From Cafeteria roenbergensis (taxonomy: Eukaryota; Sar; Bigyra; Bicosoecida; Cafeteriaceae): a DNA stretch of 64,000 nt. Below, in pieces: positions 1-11,568 of this stretch (its first letter is position 1; each line of letters opens with the position of its first letter). Below the pieces are notes generated by a model. That model had not been told where the DNA came from. It searched no databases and saw nothing but the letters and a program-made list of their open reading frames with translations. The translations under genes were made by a program, and so were the position numbers. The stretch spans positions 310,001-374,000 of the forward strand of contig VLTN01000006.1 of the NCBI GenBank assembly GCA_008330645.1, given 5' to 3'.

Positions 1-128
1 GACACTCGCCTCTGGCGGCTGACCTGCTCGCGCGCTGGGTCGATCTCGAACAGGCGCGCCTCCGCCTCCGCAGTTTGGCTCCTCACGAACTGCGAAAAGA
101 GCGCCGCTTCGTCGTCTGTCGTGGGCAT
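1..128 (-). CDS. 5' end of an unidentified gene, cut by the left edge
   Basis: A minus-strand frame starts with ATG at 128-126 and stays open to base 1, giving 42 codons. The peptide is hydrophilic and acidic (begins MPTTDDEAALFSQF, later ARLFEIDPAREQ) and its codons have the same GC-rich third positions as the real genes here. It starts 270 nt from, and head-to-head with, the lipase maturation factor gene, the arrangement used by most genes in this window. A consensus splice donor (GTGAGG) lies at about 86-81, so the first exon might end there after 14 codons. I do not recognise the family. The call rests on composition, start context and gene layout only. Confidence 0.45.
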   Translation of the reverse strand, partial: MPTTDDEAALFSQFVRSQTAEAEARLFEIDPAREQVSRQRRV

Positions 129-398
129 GGCGCTTGTCAGGCGGGGGCCGTCGGGCGAAGCCGATCGAGCTCGCTTCCCTGCCCGGCCACGGCCCTCCTG
201 GCCACCGCTGCTTGCAGGGGCGCCCCTGCTCGTGGCCATCTGGTGCTGCGAGGTGCGGCCTTGTGCGGTCAGGCTCGGCGGCGGGGGTTGTGTTTTGTTG
301 TCGCCAATCGCAGCACGGCTCTGCCACGCGGCGTTTGGCTGTGCACAGTCGAGCACTCGCCGACGGCAAGGGAAGGCGCAAGCCGCAGTCCGGCTGCG
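129..398. promoter_or_regulatory. Shared 5' region between divergent genes
   Basis: These 270 nt separate the start codon of the left-edge gene (128, minus) from that of the lipase maturation factor (399, plus). The plus-strand frame of the latter stays open upstream to about 75 but encodes only Arg/Ala-rich low complexity without an earlier ATG, so I treat it as leader. A short T-rich stretch (gttgtgttttgttg, about 286-300) is the only compositional break. I see no recognisable promoter element. Confidence 0.4.
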
Positions 399-3287
399 AT
401 GTGGGGCATGTTGTGCGGGTGCGGATGGAGCGCGCGGGCGGCCGACAAGCTGCTGCTGCTCATTGCGCTCGTTGCCTTTGCATCCCTGGCGCAGCAAGTG
501 CGTGGTGTGCTTGGCGCCGACGGCATCGAGGCGGTGGGCGAAACGCTGCTTGGGTTCGCCAACTGGAAGGCGCCCGACTTTGCTCCCGCCCAGGTGTTTC
601 GCGTGCTCCCGACGCTGCTCTGGTGGGCGCCCAAGACCGGGCTTCCGTTCGAAACTGCCCTGGAGGTGCTGCTCCTCGTCGGCACGTGCACTGCCTTGCT
701 TGGCATCGCGCTGGGCGGATCCACCCTGCTCTTTCTGGTGTTGTGGGGTGTGTACCTGTCTGTCTTCGTCAGCGGCGGCACGATGCTGTCGTTCCAGTGG
801 GACATGCTGCTGCTGGAGGCCTTGTTTGCCGCCGCGCTGCACGCCCCGCTGCTGCCCGAGGTCGCCACCGCTTTCTTCCGCCGCTGGCTGTGGCCATCTT
901 TGGGCGCCAAACCCGGGGCGGGCATGTCCCAGGCCGTTGCCGTGGCGGAGTCGGCCCCGCCCTCTACGCACTCCGTGTCGGCGCGCTGGCTGCTGCGAGC
1001 CTTGCTGGTCAAGCTCATGCTCATGGCAGGCGCTGTCAAGATCCAGTCGCAGTGCCCGACCTGGCTCGGACTGACCGCGCTGGCGGTGCACTTCCAAGGC
1101 CAGTGCCTGCCGCACGCGCTGTCGTGGTGGGCGGCGCAGCCCCCTCCTCTGCTGCTCAAGGCCGGCGTGGCCGCCACGCTCTTGATCGAAGGACCAATGG
1201 TGCCGCTGCTCGCAGTGCCCATCTGGCCTGTCCGCGCAGTGGCTGCGTGGCTGCAGGTGCTGCTCCAGCTGGCTATCGTGCTCACGGGGAACTACAACTT
1301 CTTCAACGTCCTCACCATGCTGCTGGCAGTGTACGCGGCCATGGAGGACCCTGTGCTGCCGTCACCGCCTGCCGGGCCGACACACGGACGCGGCCACCAA
1401 GATGCCCCCGCAAGCTTGATGGGGCGAATCGAGGCGTTTTGGACCGCCGCGAGCCGGTCGAGCGTTGCGTGGGCGGCAGGCATCGCCGTGAACGTCGTGG
1501 TGGCAGCTGCGGCAGCCAACAGCATGTTCCTCGTCGTGGATGTGTCCCGCGGCGAGCCCCTTCCGTGGTGGCGTGCCTACGACCTGGAGCTCATCCCCGA
1601 CTTCGAGAAGGTGATGAACGCCTTCCTCGCGTTCCTCTTGCCGCGGGTCTTCGGGACGCTGGCCGTTCTCATTGTCGTGTCCGGCCTGCGCCAAGCTGTT
1701 GCGGTGCTGGTTTGGGCGCCGCGCCCTGATGCTACGGAGGACGTTCCAGGGGAAGCCCCGCTGCCGGCGCGCGACCTGCGGCTCAGCGACGCGGGTGAGG
1801 TCACGCAATCCGCGGCAGCAGCAGAGGCAGGGCCCACTCCGACGAAAGGACCAAAGGCCGACACTCAGGCCACGGACGGCGCAAGCGCGGACGCCTCGCC
1901 GGGCACCGAGCTGCGCCAGCGAAAGAACCGTCGTGGCGGCTATAGGCGCACCCGCGCCCGCTTGCGGCGCGAAGCCGCTCTGGCAGAGGCGCCCCCCGCC
2001 GATGCCAAGCCCCCTTCCACCCCGGCCCCGGTCCGCGCGGGGGCTGGGTCCGAAGCCTGCGCAACTCTGTGCTGGCGCGCAGCTGCGGCGCTGTGGGCGC
2101 TTCTGGTGGCAGCGGCGTGCCTCGTCGTGCTTGGGGCCTCGTCGCACGTCATGGCCGTGAGCCTGCTGCGGGGCGTTGGCACCCCTCGCACTGCTGTACC
2201 CTTCGCCCCCATTTTGGCTGAGCGAGCCGCCAAGGCGCTGCACAACTGGCACGTTGCGTCGCCGTACGGCCTGTTCCGACGGATGACCGGCGTCGGAGGC
2301 CTTGTGGAAGACCCGTTGACCGGAGTGAAGGCCCAGCTGGGCGCTCGGCCCGAGATCGTGCTGGAAGGCACCCGCGACCAGGGCAGGTCGTGGCACGTGC
2401 TCCCGTTTCAGCACAAGCCCACGGATGTGGAGCGCACCCCGACTCTGGCAATCCCTCACCAGCCCCGCCTGGACTGGCAGATGTGGTTTGCTGCGCTGGG
2501 GAGCTACCAGACGTCGCCATGGACCCTCACACTCGCCGACAAGCTCCTCGAGGGCTCCCCGGATGTCACAGCGCTCCTGGACACCGAGCGCTGGCCGTTC
2601 GTCCCCGCGAGCGGGCAGTGCGGCCCCTCCTCATCTGAGACGGCTACCGAAGCAAGTGACTGCGTCCTCGTGCCCGGCGGCAAGGCGGTCCTCAGGCCGC
2701 TGGCGCTGCGGGCGCGCCTGGTCCAGATGGACTTCAGCCGGCTCGACACGCCCTGGCACCGCCTGCAGCTGCTTGAGCCTGCCGTGGGGGAGGCGACGCT
2801 TGTGAACCAGTCGCTCTCCGAGCTGGTCTCGAGCTGGGCTCTCCGCGCCTTCAACCAGGCCATGGGCACGAATTCCGCCGAGGGCGATGGAACGCGCGCG
2901 CCGTGGTGGGTCGCGGCGGGAGCCGGTTCCGCCTCCCCCGCGGGTAACGTCGGACCGGTGCAGGGAGGCACGGACTTTCTCCCTGCAATCACTCGGGGCC
3001 ACGCGGGGATTGCGTCCGCGCTCACTCAAATCCGACGCCCACGCATCTCCCCTGCGCAACGCGCGACGATGTTGGCCGAGCGAGCGAGCTGCGACTTCGC
3101 GTCTCTGGGTGAGCCGTTCCGCCCAGCCGGGCCGGTGGCGACCTGGCTGTGCAAAGCGGTGGAGTGGGGCCACGCCGTTCGGGCGTGGCGCCTGGATGTC
3201 GTGGCGCTGGCTGCCGCGCTTTGCCTCATGGCCAACCGGCTGCTGCTCGGGGCTGCTCTGCCGGACGACGTCGCGGCGGCCAAGTAG
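399..3287 (+). CDS. Lipase maturation factor-like ER membrane protein (962 aa)
   Basis: LMF proteins are polytopic ER membrane proteins that help homodimeric lipases fold. Family signatures are clear: SFQWDMLLLE at residues 131-140, the run VKIQSQCPTWLGLTALAVHF around 213-232, and TGNYNFFN around 296-303. The C-terminal half carries the second family block (YGLFRRMTGVGG, then RPEIVLEGTRDQGRSW, then HQPRLDWQMWFAALG). About ten hydrophobic segments are visible, including one at the very C-terminus. A disordered Lys/Arg/Ala-rich insert of roughly 100 residues (nt 1740-2050) interrupts the middle. I chose ATG 399 because it begins just before the first membrane segment. The gene converges on the helicase gene, with 207 nt between stops. 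LMF1 versus LMF2 cannot be decided here. Confidence 0.9.
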   Translation: MWGMLCGCGWSARAADKLLLLIALVAFASLAQQVRGVLGADGIEAVGETLLGFANWKAPDFAPAQVFRVLPTLLWWAPKTGLPFETALEVLLLVGTCTALLGIALGGSTLLFLVLWGVYLSVFVSGGTMLSFQWDMLLLEALFAAALHAPLLPEVATAFFRRWLWPSLGAKPGAGMSQAVAVAESAPPSTHSVSARWLLRALLVKLMLMAGAVKIQSQCPTWLGLTALAVHFQGQCLPHALSWWAAQPPPLLLKAGVAATLLIEGPMVPLLAVPIWPVRAVAAWLQVLLQLAIVLTGNYNFFNVLTMLLAVYAAMEDPVLPSPPAGPTHGRGHQDAPASLMGRIEAFWTAASRSSVAWAAGIAVNVVVAAAAANSMFLVVDVSRGEPLPWWRAYDLELIPDFEKVMNAFLAFLLPRVFGTLAVLIVVSGLRQAVAVLVWAPRPDATEDVPGEAPLPARDLRLSDAGEVTQSAAAAEAGPTPTKGPKADTQATDGASADASPGTELRQRKNRRGGYRRTRARLRREAALAEAPPADAKPPSTPAPVRAGAGSEACATLCWRAAAALWALLVAAACLVVLGASSHVMAVSLLRGVGTPRTAVPFAPILAERAAKALHNWHVASPYGLFRRMTGVGGLVEDPLTGVKAQLGARPEIVLEGTRDQGRSWHVLPFQHKPTDVERTPTLAIPHQPRLDWQMWFAALGSYQTSPWTLTLADKLLEGSPDVTALLDTERWPFVPASGQCGPSSSETATEASDCVLVPGGKAVLRPLALRARLVQMDFSRLDTPWHRLQLLEPAVGEATLVNQSLSELVSSWALRAFNQAMGTNSAEGDGTRAPWWVAAGAGSASPAGNVGPVQGGTDFLPAITRGHAGIASALTQIRRPRISPAQRATMLAERASCDFASLGEPFRPAGPVATWLCKAVEWGHAVRAWRLDVVALAAALCLMANRLLLGAALPDDVAAAK

Positions 3288-3494
3288 CAGCCTTTTGCTA
3301 GGCTGCGATTCGAGCGCCCATGCGCGATTGAGTGACGCGCGGCGCGCGAGGCGTGTGCGCCAGCAGTCGCAACAACCCCGGAAGCGACCAGCCCAAACTT
3401 CGCACGAGGCAGCGCAGGCACCCAATCAAACACGATAAAAGGATGGGCCAGGCTGCCCGTGGACGCCCTCGGGCTTGTGCGGCTCGCGGCTGAC

Positions 3495-6400
3495 TCAGAC
3501 CTCCTTGGGGTAGTGAGCGATCCAGAAGTCGTCCTTGAGCACGTAGCGCTTGAACCTGTCGAGGAAGCGCTGGGCGAGGTCGGTGTACTCCGCAGCGAGC
3601 AGGCCCAGGCGCTTGATGCGCAGCTTGTGGGCAGCCACCTTTTCTTCGGCAGTGTCCGGGGCCATGACTCGCGCCTTCTCGCTGTCGACGACTCTGCGGA
3701 GCGCAAAGCTGATGCGGCGGAGGTACAGACCAAAGCCTTCGATTGTGTTGAACACAACCTCGTTGCTCAGCATGTTCTCCGTCTCCAGGGCGCTGCGGGT
3801 GCGCGTCTCGAAGAAGTCCACGGCGTAGCGGTTCAACATCACCTCGGGGCCCATGTCAACCATGGGGAGTTCCGCCACGTCAGGGCGAAGGCCAGGGCGC
3901 GAGTTCAAGACGACATCCTCGACCGAGGCGAACTGGTCCCCGAATCCAGTGAGCGCGCTGCAGGCGGAGCGGAGCACCGGGGTGTTGGACGCCGAGCGAA
4001 GCGCCTTGAGCAGGGACTTGGGCACTTCAACAGCAGCGGCGGCAGCCGAGGCGGCAGCGGAGGAAGCGGCCGCAGTGGCGGCAGCATCCGCTGCAGCTGC
4101 AGCGGCTGCTGCCTCATCGTCGGCCTCCTCGTCATCGCCAGCCTCGGCCATCCAGTCGTCACCAAGGTCGTCGTCACCAGCGTCGGCCTTCATCCAGCTC
4201 TCCACGCTGGCGCTGTCTTCGTCAGCAGCACCGTCGGCGGCGCCGTCGGCGAGGGGATCCTCGGCGGCTTCGGCGCCAGCAGCAGCCACAGCAGTGCCGG
4301 CAACTGCCCGCTTGGACTGGCGCGCCACCAGCTGCGATGCAGCACCGCGCTGCACACGGCCGCCGACGCACCCCGTCAAGGGCAGGGTGGAGGACAGTGG
4401 CAGACTGCTCTCCAGGCCGGTGGCGGCCGCACGCAGGTACCGAGCGAACCCGATGCGAGTCACGTCGTTCCAGCGCGAGACGTAGGCGTGAACGAACGGC
4501 GGGAGCACCGCGGACGGGCGCAGGACGACCTTGCTGAGGGTGAAGGCGTCGGGCTGCTCGGAGCGCTTCACGAGCTGGGGGGTCAGCGGCACGCGGCCGA
4601 AGAAGCACGCCGTCAGCTCGAGCAGGGCCACGTTGCGCTCGTCGCGGTCCAGGCCAACGTCGCGGATCATCTCCACGAAGCTGCACAGCGTGCCGTTGGC
4701 CAGCATGCTCGCAAAGACGAGGGCCCCCGGGCCACAGTGGAACAGGTCGGCCACCAGGCCGGCGAGGCCACGCGGCGCGCCCTCGGGGCTGAGAGCCCCG
4801 GCCTCGACCATGAGCTCCTGGATGTAGGCAAAGGCAAGGCGCGACGAAAGGCGAGGCGCGCGTGCCCATGCCGCGTCGGGCGTGAGCTCCTCAAGAGCAA
4901 GCTGCTCGGGGTCGTCCACGGGCTTGGTGGAGCCGCCGACGCCAGCGGACAGGGAGGAGCTTCCCGCTGCGGCAGCCCCCTTCGCGCCCCGGGCACCCTT
5001 GCCAGCCTTGCCGTGTGCGGACTTCGCCTGCACCCCCTTGCCGGAGGCCGGGCCCTCAGCCTCGCCGTCGCGGGTGATGTCGCGGACGATGGGAACCTTG
5101 CCGCCCAGCGTGGTGGAGGCGCCGTTCACGATGACGCTGCGGTAGACTCCAGCGCTGGGTCCGGCACGCGCGCCGGCGCCGGCGGCGGGGGCGGGGGCGG
5201 GGGCGCGGGCCCGGCCCTTGCGAGCCCCCGAAGCTGCGGCCACGTCTTCTGCCTCTTCGTCCGAGTCGGGGTCTTCAGCCGTCACAAACTGGCCAGTCTT
5301 GCGCTGCACGACGACGCCCTTGTCGTCGAAGTCGCTCTGCGAGCGGTGCATGATCATGGAGCACTCGGCAAGGCGCTGCGTGGTCGCCACAGCTGAGTCC
5401 TTGGCGGCAGCGGCGACGCCAGGCGCGAGCGGCGCAACTGACGGGCCGTCCGGGTAGAGTCGCTCGGTCTTCTTTCCGCCGCGCCTGGACCCGGCCTCGG
5501 CGAGGCCGGCTTCCTTGGCGATCTCCCGGGCCATGTTCGCCTCGGTCTCGAGCTCCCCAAAGGCCTGGATATCAAGGCCGGACGCCTTGTGCTGGAGGCT
5601 CATGCGCACCGCAGTGGCGGCGGTGAGGACCTGGGAGCCAAGCAGCCGAGGAACGGAGCAGGTGACGAGCTTGTTCACCTTGGCCTCGTGCAGGCCCATG
5701 AAGATGACGTTGCCTCGGTTGTCGTGGCCTCGGCGGCCGGCGCGACCGGCCATCTGGCGGTAGGCCATGCGGTGGAGGGACGGCGAGTCGCCGACGAACA
5801 CGACGCTACGGCAGGGCATGTTGATCCCGAGGGCGAGGGTGGAGGTGCAGAACACCACGGAGAGGCGGCGCTTCCGGAACATGGCCTCCACGGCGCGACG
5901 GTACTTCTTGGATGCACCGCTGTGGTGGAAGGCGATTCCGCGCTGCAGGGCGCGCGTGCGCCAGTTGCGAAGCGGCTCGCGCGGGTTGTACAGAAGGTCT
6001 TCGGCCTTGATGCGCTTGTTGAGCAGGGCATCGCGGAGGTCTTCAACGGACAGCGAGCCGCCGGAGCGAGTGTCGACGAAGGCGAACCGGGCGTCCACGC
6101 CGTCGGTGGCCGGGAGGGCGTTGAGCTGCTCCTGCAGGTCCTGCTCGTCCTGGGTGGGCGTGTCCGGGTCGTTCTTGGGCCGGCGGTCCTTGGCGGACTT
6201 GAGCTTGGATGCAAGGCGTGCGCGAGCAGACTCGATCTTGGTGCGGAGCTCCTGGAACTCCGGGGTCTGGCGGTACTGGTACTCGAGGTGGTCGAGCTCG
6301 AGGCAGAGCGACTGGGCGAGCTGCTGGCAGCGGCGGCGCTCCAGGCGGAAGCAGAGAGCGGGCAGCATGCGGCGGCGCTTGAGCGTCATCAGGAGGCCGC

Positions 6401-9400
6401 GCAGGTTGGCACGAAGCACGTCGAACTCGTCACAGGTGGCCAAAAGGCCCTCAGTGCGAGCCAGGGCGGGGTTGGACTCCTCGCCGAGCGTGGCAACCAC
6501 GCGCTTGGCCACGGATACGTCCGCGGCGGCAGCGCGAGTCAAGCGACGGAGAAGGCGGCGGGCGTAGGTGTGCGCCTCGCGCAGGGTGATGTGCAGGGGG
6601 TTGGCCCACTCGAACTTGTTCGGGTGGAGGGGGCCAGCGAGCTCCTCGGCGATGCTCTTGAGCACTTCAGCGCCAGCGCAGGCTGCGTCCTCGCCGAGCC
6701 GGCAAGCGATGGCGGAAGCCAGCGCCTCGTGCAGGGTCACGGACTGCTCCGGCAGAAGGTCCGCACCGGACGGGATGCCAGCGGTGGCAATGTCCTCGGC
6801 AGCCAGCGTGGCGATCGGGTGAAGGCGGCACAGCGTGCCCAGCTCGGCCATGCCCGTGTGCCCAACCGCGTCCTCGTCATCGTCGGACTCGCCGTCGTCC
6901 TCGCCGTCGTCCTCGCCCCCCTCCTCGGCGTCTGCGTCGGCGGCAGCCCCGCCCGCGCCCGCGCCCGCCCGAGGCGGCAGCGGCACGCCCGTCCACGGAG
7001 CCTGCTGCGCTGCCAGCGGCCGCGGCTGCGTCGGTGGCGTCGCCCTCCGCCACGAGAAGCTCCGCTGCCGGGTCCTCTGCGGGCGCGTCCTGGAGGGGCA
7101 TGACGTCGTACACGAAGGTCTCGAGGTCGTTCCAGCGCTCGGAGAGAGAGGTCATCTGGAGCTCGCGCCCGCGGCGGCGCTCCAGAGAGGCCATCCACGA
7201 CGCAAACCGCTCGGGCTCGCCAACCGTGGCGGACAGGGCCAGGATGGGGCAGTCCGCTGTGAGCAAGGCCTGCTCCCAGGACGGGTCCTCGAGCAGCATG
7301 TGCACCTCGTCGAAGATGATCCACCGGACGCGGCGGCGCAGCGCGCCCGAGTGGGCGGCCTGCAGCAGGACCTGTGCGCAGATGGGCGTGGTCGCCAGGA
7401 GCTGGCAGTTGTTGATGCGAGCGCGAGTCTCGCGAGTGAAGGCGCCAACGACGTCCCAGCCGGGGCGGCTGCTGTAGTCCTTGGTGTAGCGGGCAATCAC
7501 ATCGGTCATGCACTGGTACACGAGCTGCTCGTTGGGCGCCACGTAGATGACGAGGTCCTGCGGGTCCTTCGTCCGCAGCGCCTGCTGGAGGGCGTAGTAG
7601 CACACGAACGTCTTGCCGGAGGACGTCGGTGCCGTGATGAGGCACGAGCGCTCAGCGTCCACGGCGTTGAGAAGGTCCACCTGCCACCGGTCGGGCTTGA
7701 AGGGCACGCGAGGGTCGGTCTGGCCGCGCGGGCGGGGAAGCTCGGCGCCGGCCTTGAGCAGCTGGAAGCGCTGCGGCGTCATCGTAGCTGCCTCGCCATC
7801 GGCGCCGCTCGAGGCAGCGGCCGCGGCCTCCGCGCCGGCAGCAGCAGCTACCGCCGCCTCTTCCGAGCCGAGCCGGATCACCGTGGACTTGAAGGCCTCG
7901 GCAACCTCGGGCTGCTTGTCAAAGGCGCCCATCTTGGCGCCAGCGCGCGCAGACACGTCAGCCAGGCGGCCGACCACGGCGGTGGCGGCGTCGGCAAAGC
8001 CGAGCGACACCATGATGGCAAGGGCAGACGACACGGCGCCCGGCTCCTCGGCCAGCACGTCGTCCGGGTGGCACGTGATGAGCTCTGCGGCGCGAGTGTA
8101 GGACTCCCCCATTGCCCGAAGGAGCTCGTCGGCAGCAACGTCGCGGCCGGTGAGGGCGTCCGCGGCGGCCTGCTCGTCCAGATGGCGCCGCACGCTGGGG
8201 GGCAGCTTCGTCTTGTCGATTCCCTTGAGCAGAGTGTGCACGGCTACGGCACTGGCGTCGCCGGTCGCCGCGCGCTTGGTAGAGGTCTCGCCGCGGTACG
8301 TCTCCAGCAGGCGCATGTGCATGATGCGCAAACGCTCGCCGCCGAGGCGCACGCCGAGCAGGCGGCGGCGGCGCAGCAGGCCGCGGACGCGCGACAAGTC
8401 CTTCTCGGGGACGTGCTTGGACATCACCACGGCATCGGTGAGAGCCTGCTCGAGGTTGGGGTGGGAGGGCACCTCGATGCCGTCGATGAGCTCGAGAGCG
8501 CGGCTCCAGTGGCCGGTCCGGGCGTACCGGTCCGCCTCGGCCGCGTTGGCCTTGAGGAGGCCGCCGGGGATGGTGGCATCGCCAATCTCGATGCGGTCGA
8601 GCTGGGTTTCGAGCCATTGGACGGCGTTGTCAAAGCGCAGGCGGAAGGAGGCAGAGGGCTTGCCGTCCTTGTTGATGTTTCCCTGCACGTCAGCGGCAGC
8701 GACGCCGGAGCTGCCCTCCACCACGTTCACCTTGGGGATGCCGAGGTAGCCGAGGGAGGCGGCCTGGGTGTTGAGCGCAGTGTACATGCGCTGCACGACG
8801 CGGTTGCGGCGCTGCATCTCCGCCTTCTGGATCTCTTGGGCCGTCAGCTTGCGCGGCGCGGTGCGCGTGGCGTGGCCACGGCCGCGCATGTTGCGCTGCT
8901 GGGCCTTGGTGAGCCCGAGGGCGCGGGCACCGCCTGCGCTGGACGCGATGATCTTGATGCGGTCGCGCCGCTTCTTCTCAGCACGCTGCGCCGGCGTGAG
9001 CAGGTACATGGGCAGGTCCGGCACCGTGATGGGGCCAGTGGTGGGGCGGGCAGCCGCGGCGGCCTCAGCGCTCGCCGCCTTGGCGTCGGCCTCGGCGTAG
9101 TCGAGCGCGCCCACCATGAGGCGGTCGTCCATGGAGAAGTGCTCGGCGGCAAACGGGTCGTCCTCGCGCAGCAAATGGCGAAGCGGGTCTTCCTCCTCGG
9201 GAAGGCCCACGAAGTCGGCGCGAGAGCCGCCGGCCCCAGCGGCGCCGGCTGCAGCTTCGTCAGCGGCTGCGAGCCACTCGGCAGCAGCCATGCCGTCGAC
9301 AAGGAACGGGTTCACGGCGTCCAGGCGGGAGCGGAGCACGCCCTCGCTAAACTCGCCGTGGGGGCGGGGCAGGGACGGGACGGGCGGGAGCTCCGCCTCG

Positions 9401-11353
9401 GCTTCGCTGTGCATCGAGCGCCACGACGAGCCAGCGTCCGCGGTGGACGCCTCCGGCTTCAGGCCGGTCCACGACGCGGCGAAGTCGGGCACGGCAGCCG
9501 ATTTGCCGGCAAGCCAAGTCCACACGGCCGCGGTGGCCTCAACGGCGCGGAACTCGCCCGCGACGCAGGAAGCCACATCGGCCACTGCCGCTGCACGGCC
9601 CTCCTCGGGCACCTCCGTCACTTCCTCCCCGGCCAGAGCCGCGGCAAAGGCTGCGCCGGCGTCAGCGGGGGAAGCGATGCCCAAGAGCCCGGACACAGCC
9701 GCCACAGCGGACGAATGCTTGCCTGGCGTCAGCTGGTCGGCAGCCACGTCCGAGAGGAGCACGGCAACGGCAGCCATGAGGCGGGCGTCCAGAATGTCTG
9801 CCCACGGCATGGCAATGAGCGAGCCGGTCGAGCTCTCCGCTGCCTCCGCGGCCGGGGCCTCGGCCTTCACGACCACCCGGGCAACAGCCGGCCCAAGGAA
9901 CTTGAAGAACTCCGGGATGGACTTGGCGGCGGGCACGGCGCTCGCGGCGGAGTCAAGTGCGGCCTTGGGGAAGGCGCGCGCCTGAAGCGGGATGGAGCGG
10001 GACACGCACGCGGCGAGAAGGCAAATCCGGGCCAGCGTGCTGGCGTGCTCGGGGATGTCAGCGGCGGGTGCGGTGGCAAAGGCGTCGGCGAGGACGGAGC
10101 CGACGAGTGCGATCGCATCAGTGTCCTGGTCGGTGCGCTGACCGGTGGCCTTGCTGGCGATGGCGGCAAGCTCCGCGGAGAGACCCGCTTTGCTGGCAGC
10201 GGCTGCGACAGCGGACTCCAGGCCGGCCTGCACGGGCGCCACGGTGGCCGAGGCGGCGGCCTGGGCTGAGGTCACATCGACCTCGGCCGCGGAAGCTGCG
10301 GCCTCCGGGGCCACAAGCATGGCGCGGATGGCCACCATTGCCTCGCTATCCACGCTGCACGCGCGGATGAAGGGAGTCAGGCGGACAGGGTTGGTGCAGA
10401 AGCACTCGCACTTGCCCACGGAGAGGTTGAGCCGGTCGACGGACCCGGAGGACGTGCTGGTGCCCTTGAAAGTGGCGATGCCCGCGCGGTCCATCGTGAC
10501 GGTGCGAAGGTACAGCGCTGCGATGCTGAGGGCCGCGGTCGCCGAGAACAGCCCTGCCTCGTGGACAGCGAGGGTCTGCTCGAGCCCGAGGGTCATCACG
10601 AATGCTGGCCGCGAGGCACGAACGAGCGCGGCGTACCCATCGGACCACACGGCGTCCACGGCCTCAAAGGCCTCGATGGTGATGGCCTGGGACTGGGCGA
10701 GCTGCTTCTTGAGGAGCGCGCGGAGCATGCGCGCGGTCGGGGCCCACTGGGTCTCGAGAGCGTCGAAGAAGAGGACGCGAACGCTTCCAACGCGCGCAAC
10801 AAGGCGAGCCATCAGCGACTCGGCCGTGTGCAGGAAGGGCAGCGTCTGCGGCGCCTCGAGGGAGCCGCCGGAGGACAGATCCGTCAGGAGGTACGCCAAG
10901 AGGCCCTCGCCGTCCACGAGGTACGTGTCATAGCCGAAGGTGAGGTGGATGTCACCGTAGGTCTGCTCCAGCGAGGTGTCTGCGGACGGAGGAGGGCGGG
11001 GCGGGAGGGCGGGCGGAGGCTGGTGGGACGGGCTCGAAGGGATTGATTGCAGCAGCGAAGAGGTGAAAAATTTAGCAGACGCAGCAGAGAGCCAACCACT
11101 CGGCAGTGTTCGCCCGTGCCCGGGAGCCGGGCGCAGGCCAGCACGGGGGCGCGCCGCCCCGCCGCAAGCGGGGAACACCGCGGGCCACTGGCGTCAGTCA
11201 GGGTCGGCAGCCGGACGCAGGCGTGGCGGCAGCCTCACCGGTGGCGACCTTGGCCACCCAGCCGAGCGCCTCGTCGACCGAGGTCGGCACGGGCTGCGTT
11301 GACGCTACGAGCGCTGTCTCGAGGATCTCATCGCCAGTTGCTTGCTTATCCAT
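3495..11353 (-). CDS. DDX60: DDX60-like Ski2-family DExH helicase, with apparent frameshift
   Basis: Exon 1 is 11353-11239 (38 codons plus one base), the intron is 11238-10980 (gtgagg...ccgcag), and exon 2 runs down to 3495. The join gives VAKVATDTSLEQTYGD. The N-terminus has a PIN-like look (YLVDGEGLLAYLL, then VRVLFFDALE). The helicase core follows: APTSSGKT near nt 7615-7640, FDEVHM near 7300-7315, LSATVGEP near 7220-7240, then in the second frame GIAFHHSGASKKYRR, FCTSTLALGINMP and QMAGRAGRRG near 5735-5765. DEVH plus the long N-terminus point to DDX60 rather than Ski2 or Mtr4. The two halves lie in different frames that overlap at 6877-6986. Total length is about 2,530 aa, longer than animal DDX60 because of Ala-rich inserts. 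Animal DDX60 is an interferon-induced antiviral factor; its role in protists is unknown. Confidence 0.88.
6877..6986 (-). other. Frame change inside the helicase gene
   Basis: The upstream helicase frame (motifs I-III) continues to a stop at 6877. The downstream frame (motifs IV-VI) is already open at 6986 and beyond. The shared stretch encodes an acidic linker in the downstream frame (EEGGEDDGEDDGESDDDEDA) but Arg/Gly low complexity in the upstream frame, so the true switch is probably near 6940-6990, within a GGGCGC-type repeat. No GTGAG donor or suitable GCAG acceptor brackets it, unlike every other intron here. A one-base sequence or assembly error in GC-rich repeat is the simplest reading. 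Confidence 0.8.
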
Positions 11354-11568
11354 GCGAAGACGGGCGCTTGCTCCTTCACTGCTGGGCGCACGCTGGTTTT
11401 CTGGTCGGTGGCCCGAGCGCTTCGCGCGCCTTCGAATTGCGAGCCAGTCGGCAGAGCCTTCGTCGGCCGCCTGGCTCTGCGGCTCGCAGTCCCCCCCGCC
11501 CGCCGCACGCGCCGCGGGTGGCGGCCAGCCGCGCCTCTGCGTGGGCGCACGCGAGTGGTGGTGCCGAA
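11354..11568. promoter_or_regulatory. Shared 5' region of helicase and methyltransferase genes
   Basis: These 215 nt separate two divergent ATGs (11353 minus, 11569 plus) and must carry both promoters and leaders. The least GC-rich words are ctggttttctggtcgg near 11391 and cttcgaattgcg near 11428. No AATATT word or TATA-like box is present. Confidence 0.45.

Noticed and set aside
75-398. N-terminal extension of the lipase maturation factor from about base 75
   Set aside because: That frame begins with TTG, has no ATG before 399, and encodes low complexity; the leader also overlaps the divergent gene start.
6930-6986. A 55-nt intron to explain the helicase frame change
   Set aside because: It would need the donor GTGCCG, whereas all 14 accepted introns start GTGAG and none is shorter than 106 nt.
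3459-10269. Two long plus-strand open frames (645 and over 1,100 codons) opposite the helicase gene
   Set aside because: They mirror the coding frame and arise from high third-position GC; the minus strand has clear helicase motifs, and the plus frames contain no family signature.
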